NCBI RefSeq assembly: GCF_007748115.1
Contig: NZ_CP036289.1
Coordinates: 5,518,001-5,582,000, forward strand
Reading direction: 5' to 3'
From: Bremerella volcania
GTDB lineage: Bacteria; Planctomycetota; Planctomycetia; Pirellulales; Pirellulaceae
Length of the DNA stretch: 64,000 nt
Position 1 is the first letter of the stretch. Each line of letters opens with the position of its first letter. The notes under the pieces were generated by a model. It ran no database searches. It was not told the DNA's origin and was given only the letters and a program-made list of their open reading frames with translations. Made by a program: the position numbers and the translations under genes. This document shows, piece after piece, positions 18,086-27,636 of the stretch.

Positions 18086-19027
18086 TTAGTTTCCTTTATT
18101 CAATTTTGAAACACACTGGCTCAGGTAATCACGCCCTCGCACGATCTCGGCTGTCGTTTCGGCAATGGTAGGCAAGATGGGAATTCCACGTGGAAACGGG
18201 TGCATGAATACCTCAGTCCACCCTTGATATTTCACTTCTGCTAAGGCTTCTAATAGTGGCTGAAAATCGAGCGGACCGCGACCTGGCATCTGCAGCAACT
18301 GCTGCTCGACCGGCATTGGCTGATGCGAACCCGCTCCATGCTGCCAGGCATAAAACATTTGTATCCCCTCGCCTAGTTCGCGAATGAGTCCCGCAAGCTG
18401 CTTTCCGTCCTGTGGCAAATGATACGGGGCCAGGGCAATCGCCAAATTCTTCGAGGGACGCAACTCAAACAACCACCTCAGCGAGTCTGGTGAATCAATC
18501 AGGTTGTTGGCGTGGTTCTCGATAGCAATGGTAACTCCGTTTTCCTCCGCGATCTCGAGGTGCGGTTTCATCTTTTCAATGAAGGCCGCGACCGCCTTCT
18601 TAAGTTCAGGGCCCTTGGCATCCTTCGGGCCGGCACCACCGGTAATCATTAGGGGGCACCCAAACTGTTTGGCAAGTGGCATCTCACTTTGCAAACCGAA
18701 AGGGCCCAATTTGTACTGCGTTATACAACCGAGCTTTACGTCGTTCGCCTCAAGAAGTTCTGCGAAGCGTTCCACACCCATCGCTTCGATTTGCTCGCGT
18801 TGGTCCCCATGAACTTTGGGCCAAATGTCGATGTGCCTAGCCCCAATCTTTTTGGCTTCCGGAAGAATCTCTTCCAGTTTGCTATAGCCGTACATGCACG
18901 ACGGGAGCATGTAATTCAGCTGAAACTGACTGGGGGACGCGAGCAATGGTGACGTCCAAGCCGCACCCAGAAGGCCTGCGGAAAACTTTTGGAACGTACG
19001 GCGGTTAATCATGGGCTGGGGCTTCAT
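18086..19027 (-). CDS. Exported sugar phosphate isomerase/epimerase-like TIM-barrel protein
   Basis: A 313-residue protein with a twin-arginine-like leader (MINRRTFQKFSAGLLGAAW) followed by an AP-endonuclease-2/xylose-isomerase-like TIM barrel. Markers are ARHIDIWPKVHG, TIAIENHANNLIDSP (metal-ligand Glu), HLPQDGK and GWTEVFMHPFPRGIP. Relatives include hydroxypyruvate isomerase and inosose or 3-keto-sugar epimerases and dehydratases. The gene sits 32 bp after a Gfo/Idh/MocA oxidoreductase, a combination common in inositol or 3-keto-sugar metabolism. The ATG at 19027 gives the operon spacing; the ATG five codons on would place the RR motif nearer the start. Confidence 0.84.
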   Translation of the reverse strand: MKPQPMINRRTFQKFSAGLLGAAWTSPLLASPSQFQLNYMLPSCMYGYSKLEEILPEAKKIGARHIDIWPKVHGDQREQIEAMGVERFAELLEANDVKLGCITQYKLGPFGLQSEMPLAKQFGCPLMITGGAGPKDAKGPELKKAVAAFIEKMKPHLEIAEENGVTIAIENHANNLIDSPDSLRWLFELRPSKNLAIALAPYHLPQDGKQLAGLIRELGEGIQMFYAWQHGAGSHQPMPVEQQLLQMPGRGPLDFQPLLEALAEVKYQGWTEVFMHPFPRGIPILPTIAETTAEIVRGRDYLSQCVSKLNKGN

Positions 19028-19059
19028 GACATCTTTTCGCTAGCAAAGCTGGGATGGAT

Positions 19060-20355
19060 TTATACGGTCTCGTATCCGGAACGTTGCGGGCGACTGAGGT
19101 GCTGATTCGCCTCCTCGTCTCCATCAAACGTCTCACTCTTGGCATTCCAAGTCAACTTGCGTCCAAGTCGCATCGAAATATTCCCCAAGTGACAGGTACT
19201 GACGCTACGATGCTGGCTTTCGATATCAGAGACAGGCAACTTTCGCGAAGCAACACAGTCGAAGAAGTTCCCCATGTGGTTGATGATCGCATCGAGTTTG
19301 CCGGCTCGCTCTGGGCGCTGGAGATTGTCGAAATCGTAGAGCACGAAGTCCTCACGTGGTAGTTTGCGCTCGGTCGGTGCGCCATCGAGCGTCCCACGAT
19401 TCACGAAGATCCGTCCCTTGTCGCCCGTGAACATGACACCGTTACGACCCTCGTCGGAAACGGTCATTTCCACGCCATTATCGAGCCTGTACGTAACGTG
19501 ATAGTCGATCGCGACGTTGTAGCCATTTTCCACCGAAGGCATCTTGGCGGTTCCTTCAATTTCAACCGGAAGGCCTCCGGCTCCCCACTGTCCGATATCG
19601 ATATGGTGCGCCCCCCAGTCGGTCATTTGACCGCCGCTGTACTCGTACCACCAACGAAACGTATAGTGCGACCGTTCTGGAATATAGGGAACATCAGGCG
19701 TCTGCCCCTGCCACAGATCCCAGTTAAAGGTCTTGGGAATCGGCTTTGTCTCAAAGGGACCGCCCGTCTTGTTCTTGCCCAAAACGATGTCAACTCTTTC
19801 TAGATTACCTACCCACCCTTGCCGAACCATTTCGACCGCGGTGCGAAAGCGAATGTCGCTTCGCTGCCAGGACCCCACTTGGACGACGCGTCCCGTTTCC
19901 TTCACGACTTCTCGTAATTTCTTGCCTTCATCGATAGTGAGCGTGAGTGGCTTCTCGCAGTAAACGTCTTTGCCGGCTCGACAAGCATCGATCACCATTT
20001 TGGTGTGCCAATGATCCGGTGTACCAATCATGACGACATCGACATCCTCGCGGGTGAGCAGGTCACGGTAGTCCTCCATTAGTACCGACTTCCCACCAAA
20101 GTCGGAATTGGCCTTTTCAAGAATCTCACGATCAACGTCAGCCAGCGCGACGATATCGCCGTGAGCAGCCGCTTTTTCAGTAATGACCGAACCTTGGTAG
20201 CGAAGGCCGATTGCTCCAATTCCCAGTCGGCTATTCACATCCCGCGGCTTCTCAGCGCCATGCAGCACAGGTAGTGCGCCAAAAACCATCGAAGTAGAAG
20301 CAGCCGCTGATACTTGTGTGATCCATTGACGGCGATCCAGAGTCGATCGAGACAT
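19060..20355 (-). CDS. Tat-exported Gfo/Idh/MocA family oxidoreductase
   Basis: A 431-residue protein. The leader (LDRRQWITQVSAAASTSMVF) is of the twin-arginine type. The Rossmann part has LGIGAIGLRYQGS, VALADVD and IGTPDHWH, followed by the family motif CEKPLTLTIDEG. The substrate domain includes YSGGQMTDWGAHHIDIGQW, typical of the planctomycete secreted subfamily. It probably oxidises a sugar or cyclitol with NAD(P). The start at 20355 is preferred over the longer frame from 20472 because the Tat leader then begins at once. It is the first gene of a three-gene operon with the isomerase and the DJ-1 protein, downstream of a XylR-type regulator. Confidence 0.9.
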   Translation of the reverse strand: MSRSTLDRRQWITQVSAAASTSMVFGALPVLHGAEKPRDVNSRLGIGAIGLRYQGSVITEKAAAHGDIVALADVDREILEKANSDFGGKSVLMEDYRDLLTREDVDVVMIGTPDHWHTKMVIDACRAGKDVYCEKPLTLTIDEGKKLREVVKETGRVVQVGSWQRSDIRFRTAVEMVRQGWVGNLERVDIVLGKNKTGGPFETKPIPKTFNWDLWQGQTPDVPYIPERSHYTFRWWYEYSGGQMTDWGAHHIDIGQWGAGGLPVEIEGTAKMPSVENGYNVAIDYHVTYRLDNGVEMTVSDEGRNGVMFTGDKGRIFVNRGTLDGAPTERKLPREDFVLYDFDNLQRPERAGKLDAIINHMGNFFDCVASRKLPVSDIESQHRSVSTCHLGNISMRLGRKLTWNAKSETFDGDEEANQHLSRPQRSGYETV

Positions 20356-20522
20356 TGCGTAGCTCCGAGGCAGGCATGGGCATGAGGTAGATAAGAGGAA
20401 GGGTTCGCGACGAACTACTTCTCTTCGTCCGAGCAATATTCCTATCGTGACGCATGCCAGCCAACGAAACAATCCGCAAATGCGTCTTCATGCTCCGTTA
20501 TTTTATCATCCCAGGTTTTGCC

Positions 20523-21692
20523 TTAGCGAGCTTTACGCCGGTCCTGGCGGTATTGTCCTGGCGGCACGGCAAACACTTCGCGGAAAGTTTCGGCCAGATG
20601 CTGGGTTCTTCGGAAGCCACAACGCTGGGCAATAACGGCAAGCGTGAGATCGGTATGGATGAGCATTTCCTCCGCCCGCGACAACTTCAAACGAAGGAGT
20701 TCCTGATTGGGCGATCGCCCTAAGAGCTTCCGCAGTCCCCGTTCCAGCGAGCTTCGCGAAATGGCGACCTCTTTCAGCACATCGGACACACCAATTCCCT
20801 CACAAGCATGCTCCCGCATAAATAGCAAGGCATTCGCCAGATCACGATCCTCCACCGCGACGATATCCGATGACAGCCGTGTAACGATTCCCAGTGGTTC
20901 AATTAGGATCGGTTTCTTTGGCGGCTTCCCCCCTTTCATCAAATACTCTAAGAGTTCTGCGGCCCGATAGCCGATCGCCGTGCCGTTGAGTTCGACACTC
21001 GAAAGGGGAGTCGATGCCATCGTACAAAGCGAGGCGTCGTTTTCGACCCCGACGACCGCGACCTCCTCCGGCACGATCGCTCCGCATCGACGGCAGGCAT
21101 CTAGTAACCAGAAGCCGAGCTGATCAGTACAAGCCATCACGCCGACCGGCTTGGGCAATCCATGGATCCAATCGGCCAGTTCTCTTTGGGCTTGCTCCCA
21201 TTCGGTTGGCTGTTCGCGGCGGTTCAAGGGATGGTATCGCGAGGCCTCGTAACCATTGTCGGCGACGGTCTGCACGAAATTCTCGCAACGCTGTTGGAAG
21301 TATTCCTCGGCCCCCAATTGATATACGGCGAAATGGCGAAAGCCACGATCCAAAAAGTATTCGGCAACTAGCTTGCCCAACGAGAAGTTGTTTACGCCAA
21401 CAAATGGAAAGGAGTGCTTCAAACGAGTCGAACGCAATTCTACCGTTGGAACCTTGGCGCGTTTTACCGAGTCGACCATGGCCTGTGAGCCACTGCGAGT
21501 CATGATTCCGTTTCCACTCCAGGCCGGCAGCCAGGGTGGGGCAGGGGACTCCAGCGATCGAGACTCAACCAGAAGGGACCAGGGGCCACGCTCGGCCACG
21601 TATTTGCGCACCCCATGCAGTAGCTCTCGACCATAAGTCCGAGAGGTTTCAATCAGCAAGGCGACATGTGGAGAGACACTCTTAGCGGGCAT
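20523..21692 (-). CDS. XylR-type transcriptional regulator (sugar-binding plus AraC domain)
   Basis: A 389-residue protein. The N-terminal 270 residues resemble a LacI/periplasmic-binding-protein sensor (VALLIETSRTYGRELLHGVRKY, VGVMACTDQLGFWLLDAC, VAVVGVENDASLC). The C-terminal about 100 residues are an AraC-type pair of helix-turn-helix motifs (VSDVLKEVAISRSSLERGLRK and LAVIAQRCGFRRTQHLAETFRE). This architecture matches E. coli XylR and its many planctomycete relatives, which activate sugar catabolism on ligand binding. It is encoded 167 bp upstream of the oxidoreductase-isomerase-DJ-1 operon on the same strand and is the obvious candidate regulator. The ATG at 21692 is favoured over 21722. 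Confidence 0.9.
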   Translation of the reverse strand: MPAKSVSPHVALLIETSRTYGRELLHGVRKYVAERGPWSLLVESRSLESPAPPWLPAWSGNGIMTRSGSQAMVDSVKRAKVPTVELRSTRLKHSFPFVGVNNFSLGKLVAEYFLDRGFRHFAVYQLGAEEYFQQRCENFVQTVADNGYEASRYHPLNRREQPTEWEQAQRELADWIHGLPKPVGVMACTDQLGFWLLDACRRCGAIVPEEVAVVGVENDASLCTMASTPLSSVELNGTAIGYRAAELLEYLMKGGKPPKKPILIEPLGIVTRLSSDIVAVEDRDLANALLFMREHACEGIGVSDVLKEVAISRSSLERGLRKLLGRSPNQELLRLKLSRAEEMLIHTDLTLAVIAQRCGFRRTQHLAETFREVFAVPPGQYRQDRRKAR

Positions 21693-21920
21693 GAAACGTG
21701 TTAAAATGACGAAGGATGCCACCCACAGGGTTGGCGAAGCCAGAAACTTGGTTTGAATTCACTATGTGCGGTCTCTATCGTGCGTTTTCAGGTCAAGAAT
21801 GACAATATCCGGGCCGTCAAAAAGAGAGAGATGAGCCTGTGGAACGTTGGGGCTGACATAACTGAACTTGCCTCGCTGGCATATGGTGCGCACAATGATA
21901 GGTAGAAGGAACATCGATCC

Positions 21921-22328
21921 GTGCGAAGTATTTCACTACTGACCATCCTGGCCCTGCTCTACTGCCCGCTCGCGTGCGCGGTCGGTCATGGGTACGGAGT
22001 AAGCTCGCAACTTGGCGACGACTCGAAAACCGAATCGCCGGTTTGCTGCTGCTGTTCCTCGAAGTCTTCTGAAAGTGACCCGATAGAGCCAAACGACTCC
22101 GACTCGCAGCACAAGACCTGCCAAGGGATCTGCAATGGTGCGGTTCAGGAACGCCATGATGTCAGCATCGATTTGCCAGAGTTAGCATTATTGGCATTCT
22201 ACCCTGCTTTTCCGTCTGTTTCTCTCGATGAATCGACAACGCTACGAAAGCGTGATTCTGTACTCTCTGACAAGCATGTGCTTTCAGGCCGCCAGCTGCG
22301 CACCCTCTTCGTTGCACTAACCTGCTAA
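21921..22328 (+). CDS. Secreted Cys-rich small protein of unknown function
   Basis: A 135-residue product from a GTG start preceded by AGAAGGAAC. It has a signal peptide (ISLLTILALLYCPLACAVG) and a run of four cysteines (VCCCCSSKSSES), followed by an acidic, His-containing stretch and CQGICNG. The cysteine clusters suggest metal binding or disulfide crosslinks, but I do not recognise the family. It precedes the ABC exporter genes by about 110 bp, and a Cys-containing lipoprotein lies inside the same cluster, so a role in export of a metal or toxic compound is conceivable (inference). Confidence 0.65.
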   Translation: MRSISLLTILALLYCPLACAVGHGYGVSSQLGDDSKTESPVCCCCSSKSSESDPIEPNDSDSQHKTCQGICNGAVQERHDVSIDLPELALLAFYPAFPSVSLDESTTLRKRDSVLSDKHVLSGRQLRTLFVALTC

Positions 22329-22374
22329 ACCTGTGATGCCTTCTCGCATCGTGAGGTCTTAACATGTCGCTCAG

Positions 22375-22392
22375 CATCCGTCTGCGCGGATG
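22375..22392 (+). repeat. Short perfect hairpin before the permease gene
   Basis: CATCCG and CGGATG flank a six-base loop, 49 bp upstream of the permease ATG. It is too short to be a convincing terminator; it might tune expression of the exporter genes relative to the Cys-rich protein. Confidence 0.3.
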
Positions 22393-22440
22393 GTCTTGTT
22401 AAGCCTCGTTCGCTCGATTGCCCCTACGATGGGTATTACC

Positions 22441-23607
22441 ATGTGGTTTCGCCCCCTTGCTTGGGATTACGCGACTCGCAATCTGTTCCGTCGACCTCTG
22501 CGCACCATGCTTACTTTGGGTGCGCTGACCGCGGTTATTTTGCTGGTATTTATTGTCGTCGGCTTTATTCGAGGGCTCGAAAAGAACCTGCAAGTCAGCG
22601 GAGATTCCGACACCGTGCTGGTCTTCTCGCTCGGCATGGGAGAGAACTTGGAATACTCATCGATTCCGATGCGCTCCAGCGACTTGATTGCGGCCAGCAT
22701 TCCCGACATTCGAGTAAGACAAGGCAAGAAATACGTTTCGCCAGAACTCTACCTGGGCACGGAAGTCTTCACCGATTCGATGACCCAGCCGGCTATGGGA
22801 TTGGTGCGTGGCGTCATGCCTGAGGTACTATTGGTTCGCAATCGGATTCAGTTGGAAAGCGGGCATTGGCCAGGTCCAGGTGAAGCTCTGATCGGCCGCA
22901 TGGCCGCTGTCAAACTTGGCCTCGCCAAGGATGCTATTACCCCTGGAGATGACGTCCAGTTCGAAGGACGCACCTGGAAAGTTGCGGGCACGTTCTCCGC
23001 GACCGGTGGGGCATTTGAATCCGAAGTATGGTGCCGTCTCGACGAACTTCAGCAATCCATGAAGCGGCAAGACCTGAGCCTGGTGGCGCTGCGGCTTGGC
23101 TCGTCAGGCGACTACAGCGACATTGATTTATTCTGCAAAGAACGTCTCGATCTGGAACTGCAAGCCGCACGGGAAACAGAGTATTACGCGGGACTGCAGC
23201 GTGACTATGGTCCCATCCGCTGGCTAGCTTGGTTGGTAGTCTTTTTGATCTCCGGTGCCGGGATTTTGGCTGGGCTGAACACCATGTATGGGGCGGTCGT
23301 GGGTCGAATCTCCGAACTGGCGATGCTGCAAACCATTGGGTTTGTGCGGCGCGCCATTCTGCTTAGCTTGATCCAAGAAGGACTCCTCTTGGCGACCTCG
23401 GCTAGTTTGTTGGCAACACTGATCGCACTGACTCTCTTCAACGGAGCTTCGGTGCGTTTCACCATGGGAGCGTTCGCTCTCAGGATCGATAACGTGTGCA
23501 TTCTTATCGGGTGCTTGGTTGGTTTGTTAATGGGGATTTTGGGGTCGCTTCCCCCGGCTTTCCGTGCACTGCGGATGCCGGTGGTCGACGGGTTGAAATC
23601 AGTCTGA
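22441..23607 (+). CDS. ABC transporter permease, FtsX/MacB type (first permease)
   Basis: A 388-residue permease. One transmembrane helix follows the basic N-terminus (TLGALTAVILLVFIVVGFIRG), then a large periplasmic MacB-type domain of about 200 residues, then three helices near the C-terminus (LAWLVVFLISGAGILAGLN, LATSASLLATLIALTLF, CILIGCLVGLLMGILGSLPP). This four-helix layout is that of MacB/LolCE-like permeases, which work mechanically from the periplasm rather than as pores. The ATG at 22441 is chosen because it begins the amphipathic segment WDYATRNLFRRPLRT seen in this family. It probably pairs with the second permease at 26492 as a heterodimer on the shared ATPase. Confidence 0.88.
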   Translation: MWFRPLAWDYATRNLFRRPLRTMLTLGALTAVILLVFIVVGFIRGLEKNLQVSGDSDTVLVFSLGMGENLEYSSIPMRSSDLIAASIPDIRVRQGKKYVSPELYLGTEVFTDSMTQPAMGLVRGVMPEVLLVRNRIQLESGHWPGPGEALIGRMAAVKLGLAKDAITPGDDVQFEGRTWKVAGTFSATGGAFESEVWCRLDELQQSMKRQDLSLVALRLGSSGDYSDIDLFCKERLDLELQAARETEYYAGLQRDYGPIRWLAWLVVFLISGAGILAGLNTMYGAVVGRISELAMLQTIGFVRRAILLSLIQEGLLLATSASLLATLIALTLFNGASVRFTMGAFALRIDNVCILIGCLVGLLMGILGSLPPAFRALRMPVVDGLKSV

Positions 23608-23638
23608 ATACGTACTTTGAACTTTAGAAAGGATAAGC

Positions 23639-24172
23639 ATGAAAACGATTCTCTCTTTGATATTGATCATGGCACTTTCCCTCGTGTCGCTTGGTTGCAA
23701 CCGTTCCAGTGGCGATTCCAATGAAGCACGCAATGATGGGGCACCTTCGCCGGAGATGGCGAAATATCTATTGGCTTCCGAACCAGAGGGAGCCCAGGAA
23801 GTGATCGCCGTTCGCGAATCGGCTAAGGATGACGAAGATGTCACCATCGTCGGTCGCATCGGTGGGTCGGCCAATCCATGGGTCGAAGGACGAGCAGCGT
23901 TCTCGATCGTCGATCCCTCCCTGAAAGCTTGCAACGATATCCCTGGTGATGCGTGCGAAAAACCTTGGGACTATTGCTGCGAAACCGACAAACTTCCCGG
24001 CGCGACGGCATTGGTCAAAGTCGTTGACGAAAACGGGGAAGTTCTCAAAGCGGATGCACGCCAGTCGCTGAAACTGGATGAACTTCAAACGGTCGTTGTT
24101 CGTGGCAAAGCAAAGCGTGACGCCGAAGGCAACCTGACGGTTCTCGCCAACAGTCTTTACGTGAGGAAGTAA
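23639..24172 (+). CDS. Lipoprotein encoded inside the ABC exporter operon
   Basis: A 177-residue protein with a lipoprotein signal (ALSLVSLGCNRSS, lipid Cys20). The mature part has VTIVGRIGGSANPW, FSIVDPSLKACNDIPGD and the cysteine-rich PWDYCCE, then VVVRGKAKRDAEGNL, which resembles a small beta-barrel (OB-like) fold. I do not recognise a named family. It lies between the first permease (31 bp upstream) and the HlyD adaptor (3 bp downstream), so it is almost certainly part of the export complex or its regulation. The cysteines may bind metal or form disulfides. Confidence 0.75.
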   Translation: MKTILSLILIMALSLVSLGCNRSSGDSNEARNDGAPSPEMAKYLLASEPEGAQEVIAVRESAKDDEDVTIVGRIGGSANPWVEGRAAFSIVDPSLKACNDIPGDACEKPWDYCCETDKLPGATALVKVVDENGEVLKADARQSLKLDELQTVVVRGKAKRDAEGNLTVLANSLYVRK

Positions 24173-24175
24173 TCC

Positions 24176-25798
24176 ATGGCAGAAGTCGATCTGAAACAAC
24201 TCGCGATCGACCGAGACGCGACGACGGCGGATCGGCGCGGTACCGATCTGCCCATCCGGCGGCACTTCGTTTCGCGTGTACTGATTCCCGGAGTGTTGGT
24301 TGCTAGTTTCGCGGCCTTGCTTGTGTGGGCGGCCTGGGATCTCATTTTCCCGGCCACCCCGGTGAAAGTTATCCCGGTTGTCGCATCCAAAGCGAAAACT
24401 CAGTCTGCCGGAACCCCGTTGTTTCAAGCAGCCGGCTGGGTCGAACCTCGCCCGACACCCATTCGTGTTGCCGCCCTCTCACCAGGCGTCATTGAAGAGT
24501 TGCTCGTGGTGGAAGACCAGGCGGTTAGCAAGGGGGATCCTGTCGCGAATCTGGTTCGCGAGGACAATCAACTCGCCTATGAACGGGCCGTCGCTGATCG
24601 CGATTTACGTCAAGCCGAAGTCGCGCAATCGCAAGCTGCACTCGATGCGGCAAACGTTCGGGTGGAACAACCCGTTCACCTGGAAGCACAGCTCGCCGAA
24701 GCAGAGGCCCAGGTTTCGCAGATCGATACTCAGTTACAAAACTTACCGTTCGAGATTCGCAGGGCCGAGGCGATGCAAGAGTATGCCCAACTCGATCACC
24801 AACGAAAAGTCGATGCAGGCATTGCGGTCTCCAAGATTACCGTCGAAGAAGCCATCTCGCGATTGGCGACCGCCGAGGCGACACTCGAAGAACTCATCCA
24901 GCGCAAGGGTACGTTACATGCCGAAAAGGTTGCCTGGAATAAGCGGCAAGAGGCACTCAAAACTCAACTCGATCTCCTGGTCGATGAAGTGGAAGCCAAG
25001 GAGACCGCCCAGGCAGAACTGCAAGCCGCCAAGGCGCGCTTGCGTCAAGCCGAAGTCGCACTCGCCCAAGCCAAGCTGGCCCTCGACCGGATGGTTGTTC
25101 GCGCCCCGGTCGCTGGTCGAATATACCAGCTGCTGAGTCCGCCGGGCACACATCTTGGTACGATGCCTTCGCAGCGCACCGAATCAGACAGCAGCACCGT
25201 CGTAACGATGTATCGGCCAGATAGCCTTCAGGTACGTGTTGACGTTCGCTTCGAGAACATCCCGCAAGTATCCCTCAATCAACAAGTAACCATCAACAAT
25301 CCAGCCCTTGATCAGCCGATGGTAGGCCATGTGCTGTTTATTAGCTCGGAAGCGGACATTCAAAAGAACACGCTACAAGTCAAAGTAGCTTTGCCCAATC
25401 CACCCGAGTATTTCAAGCCTGAGATGCTCGTTGATGTTACGTTTCTCGCCCCTAAGCTTGAGCAACAGGGAGACGCGTCGGAAGAAGAGATGCGAATTTA
25501 CATTCCTTCGGAAATGGTGCTCAACGAAAACGGCCAAACGTTTGCGTGGGTCGCGGATCAAGCTGCTGGCAAGGCTCGAAAGAAGTCGATCACGGTGGTC
25601 GCCAACCCTTCCAGTCCTATGAGCGAAGTTCTGTCTGGATTGAATCTGGGAGATCGCTTGATCTTCAATCCTCCTATGGACCTTCAAGATGACACGAGGA
25701 TTGAAGTAATTGACGAAGTGGAAGAGTCGTCCGCGATGACCATGCCGGATCGTGTCGTTCGTTCCACACTCAACCGACTTCCCCCGGAAGGAGAATAG
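24176..25798 (+). CDS. HlyD/MacA-type periplasmic adaptor protein
   Basis: A 540-residue membrane-fusion protein with one N-terminal transmembrane helix ([22 protein letters not shown]). The first lipoyl half follows ([22 protein letters not shown]), then a long coiled coil of roughly 200 residues rich in Ala, Glu and Gln, then the second lipoyl half ([19 protein letters not shown]) and beta-barrel domains. It links inner-membrane transporters to an outer-membrane exit. The start has GAGGAAG upstream within the end of the lipoprotein gene. The next gene, the ATPase, begins two bases after the stop. No TolC-like gene is present in the window. Confidence 0.9.
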   Translation: MAEVDLKQLAIDRDATTADRRGTDLPIRRHFVSRVLIPGVLVASFAALLVWAAWDLIFPATPVKVIPVVASKAKTQSAGTPLFQAAGWVEPRPTPIRVAALSPGVIEELLVVEDQAVSKGDPVANLVREDNQLAYERAVADRDLRQAEVAQSQAALDAANVRVEQPVHLEAQLAEAEAQVSQIDTQLQNLPFEIRRAEAMQEYAQLDHQRKVDAGIAVSKITVEEAISRLATAEATLEELIQRKGTLHAEKVAWNKRQEALKTQLDLLVDEVEAKETAQAELQAAKARLRQAEVALAQAKLALDRMVVRAPVAGRIYQLLSPPGTHLGTMPSQRTESDSSTVVTMYRPDSLQVRVDVRFENIPQVSLNQQVTINNPALDQPMVGHVLFISSEADIQKNTLQVKVALPNPPEYFKPEMLVDVTFLAPKLEQQGDASEEEMRIYIPSEMVLNENGQTFAWVADQAAGKARKKSITVVANPSSPMSEVLSGLNLGDRLIFNPPMDLQDDTRIEVIDEVEESSAMTMPDRVVRSTLNRLPPEGE

Positions 25799-25800
25799 CC

Positions 25801-26499
25801 ATGCCCCTGGTTGAAGTCTGCCATGTTACCAAGCAGTACCACAAAGGTGACGAAACCATCACGCCGCTTGATGACGTATCTCTCGCGATCGAGCGGGGAG
25901 AGTTCTTGTCTCTGATGGGCGCTAGCGGTACCGGCAAGAGTACCCTGCTGAATCTGATCGCTACGATCGACCGCCCCGATTCCGGCAGCATCGTCGTTGA
26001 CGGTACGGATCTTACGACACTCTCCCGCACGAAGTTGGCCAAGTGGCGTGCCGCGAACCTTGGCTACGTGTTTCAAACCCACAACCTCGTTCCGGTACTT
26101 ACCGCTTACGAAAACATCGAGCTTCCCTTGCTGCTTTTGCCGATGTCGCGGGCTGAGCGCAGACAACGCGTCAAGATTGCCCTGGAAGCCGTCGATCTGA
26201 TCGACCGGGCGAGCCACTATCCGCGGCAACTCTCCGGCGGTCAGGAACAACGTGTCGGTATTGCTCGGGCGATTGTGAATCATCCGCTGGTAGTCGTGGC
26301 CGACGAACCGACCGGAGACCTCGACCCGGAGACCTCACAGCAAATTCTGCATCTACTGGGCCGTTTGAATCGCGAACTGGGTGTGACGTTGCTGATGGTC
26401 ACTCATGATCGTTCAGCCGCCCTGGTCGCCCATCGGCAGTTCCAACTCGATCGTGGCAAGCTGGTCGAAACGACCGATCGAGAGGTCGAACATGTTTAA
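25801..26499 (+). CDS. ABC transporter ATP-binding protein, MacB/LolD type
   Basis: A 232-residue ATPase. Walker A is GASGTGKST (about residues 40-48), the Q-loop is in VFQTHNLVP, the signature is [14 protein letters not shown], Walker B is [12 protein letters not shown], and the switch His is in LLMVTHDR. These are features of the exporter subfamily that works with MacB/LolCDE/FtsX permeases. The gene overlaps the following permease by eight bases, indicating coupling. With the adaptor and two permeases it would form a tripartite-type exporter driving a substrate or lipoprotein out of the inner membrane or periplasm; the cargo is not evident. Confidence 0.93.
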   Translation: MPLVEVCHVTKQYHKGDETITPLDDVSLAIERGEFLSLMGASGTGKSTLLNLIATIDRPDSGSIVVDGTDLTTLSRTKLAKWRAANLGYVFQTHNLVPVLTAYENIELPLLLLPMSRAERRQRVKIALEAVDLIDRASHYPRQLSGGQEQRVGIARAIVNHPLVVVADEPTGDLDPETSQQILHLLGRLNRELGVTLLMVTHDRSAALVAHRQFQLDRGKLVETTDREVEHV

Positions 26500-27634
26500 G
26501 TTCTTGCCATTGGTCCTCAAAACACTGTGGAGACATAGATCCCGGACGGCCCTGACCTGTGTCGGTGCCGCGATTGCGCTATTCGTATTCTGCTTCGTGG
26601 GCGCGGTTCAAGAAGGCATGACCGATTTGCAGGCGAGACAAGCAGCGAAAGGTTCGTTGATCGTCTTCCAGGCCAACAAGTTCTGCCCCGCCACCAGCCA
26701 CTTACCGCAAGACTACCAGCAGCAAATCCAAAAGTTGCCGGGCGTCGACGACGTGATCCCAATCCAGGTATTCACCAATAACTGTCGAGCCAGCCTGGAC
26801 GTGATCGTCTTTTATGGCCTTCCCCCGGATAAGATCCGCAAGGCACGTGACTTCCAGTTGAAGGCGGGAAACTGGAGTGAATTCGAGGAACATCAAGATG
26901 CTGCTGTCGTTGGCAGTGCCGTAGCATCACGCCGCGGTATAAGCGTCGGCGACAAGTTCTCGATTGGAGACTTAACCGTTCAGATTGCCGGCATCTTCAC
27001 CGCGTCTGATCCGGCGGAGGAAAACTATATCTATTCTCATCTCGAGTTTTTGCAGCGTGGAAAAGGGATGAACTTGGTTGGAACCGTTACCCAACATGAA
27101 GTAATCCTGAAGCCAGGCACCGACCAACTGGCGATCTGCGAAATGATCGATGACAAGTTTCGCGGAGGTTCGGTCGAAACGGACACGCGTCCCAAAGGAG
27201 TCTTTCAAGCCAAGAGCCTGGGAGATTTGAATCAGCTTGTCGAGATGTCGAAGTACCTTGGTTATGCGTGCGTCGTCATCGTGCTCTCCCTGGTCTCGAC
27301 GACGACCGTGATGTCGGTTCAAGACCGAATCAAGGAACACGCAGTCCTGCAAACACTAGGATTCACGGGGAGAACGGTATTTGCACTGGTTCTTTCCGAA
27401 AGTATCGTCCTGAGCTTACTTGGCGGTGCACTGGGCATCGCCAGTGCCGTTATTACGCTGGAATTCAGCAGTCTATCGGTCTCGGCCGAGGCTGTCAGCG
27501 TTGCTTTCCTACCCTCGTTCCGATTGATTCTCGTTTCGTTGACCGTGGCTCTCGTAACGGGAATTGCCGCAGGCATTTGGCCGGCATGGCAAGCGGCTCG
27601 CGTCGATATTCTAGGAGCCCTTCGAGCTTCTTAG
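26492..27634 (+). CDS. ABC transporter permease, FtsX/MacB type (second permease)
   Basis: A 380-residue permease with the same plan as the first. The N-terminal helix is [22 protein letters not shown], followed by a periplasmic domain of about 200 residues and three C-terminal helices ([62 protein letters not shown]). The segment [20 protein letters not shown] is the coupling-helix region that contacts the ATPase. The ATG at 26492 overlaps the ATPase stop. It ends two bases before the convergent FAD-oxidoreductase gene; no terminator hairpin is visible there. Confidence 0.9.
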   Translation: MFKFLPLVLKTLWRHRSRTALTCVGAAIALFVFCFVGAVQEGMTDLQARQAAKGSLIVFQANKFCPATSHLPQDYQQQIQKLPGVDDVIPIQVFTNNCRASLDVIVFYGLPPDKIRKARDFQLKAGNWSEFEEHQDAAVVGSAVASRRGISVGDKFSIGDLTVQIAGIFTASDPAEENYIYSHLEFLQRGKGMNLVGTVTQHEVILKPGTDQLAICEMIDDKFRGGSVETDTRPKGVFQAKSLGDLNQLVEMSKYLGYACVVIVLSLVSTTTVMSVQDRIKEHAVLQTLGFTGRTVFALVLSESIVLSLLGGALGIASAVITLEFSSLSVSAEAVSVAFLPSFRLILVSLTVALVTGIAAGIWPAWQAARVDILGALRAS

Positions 27635-27636
27635 TC

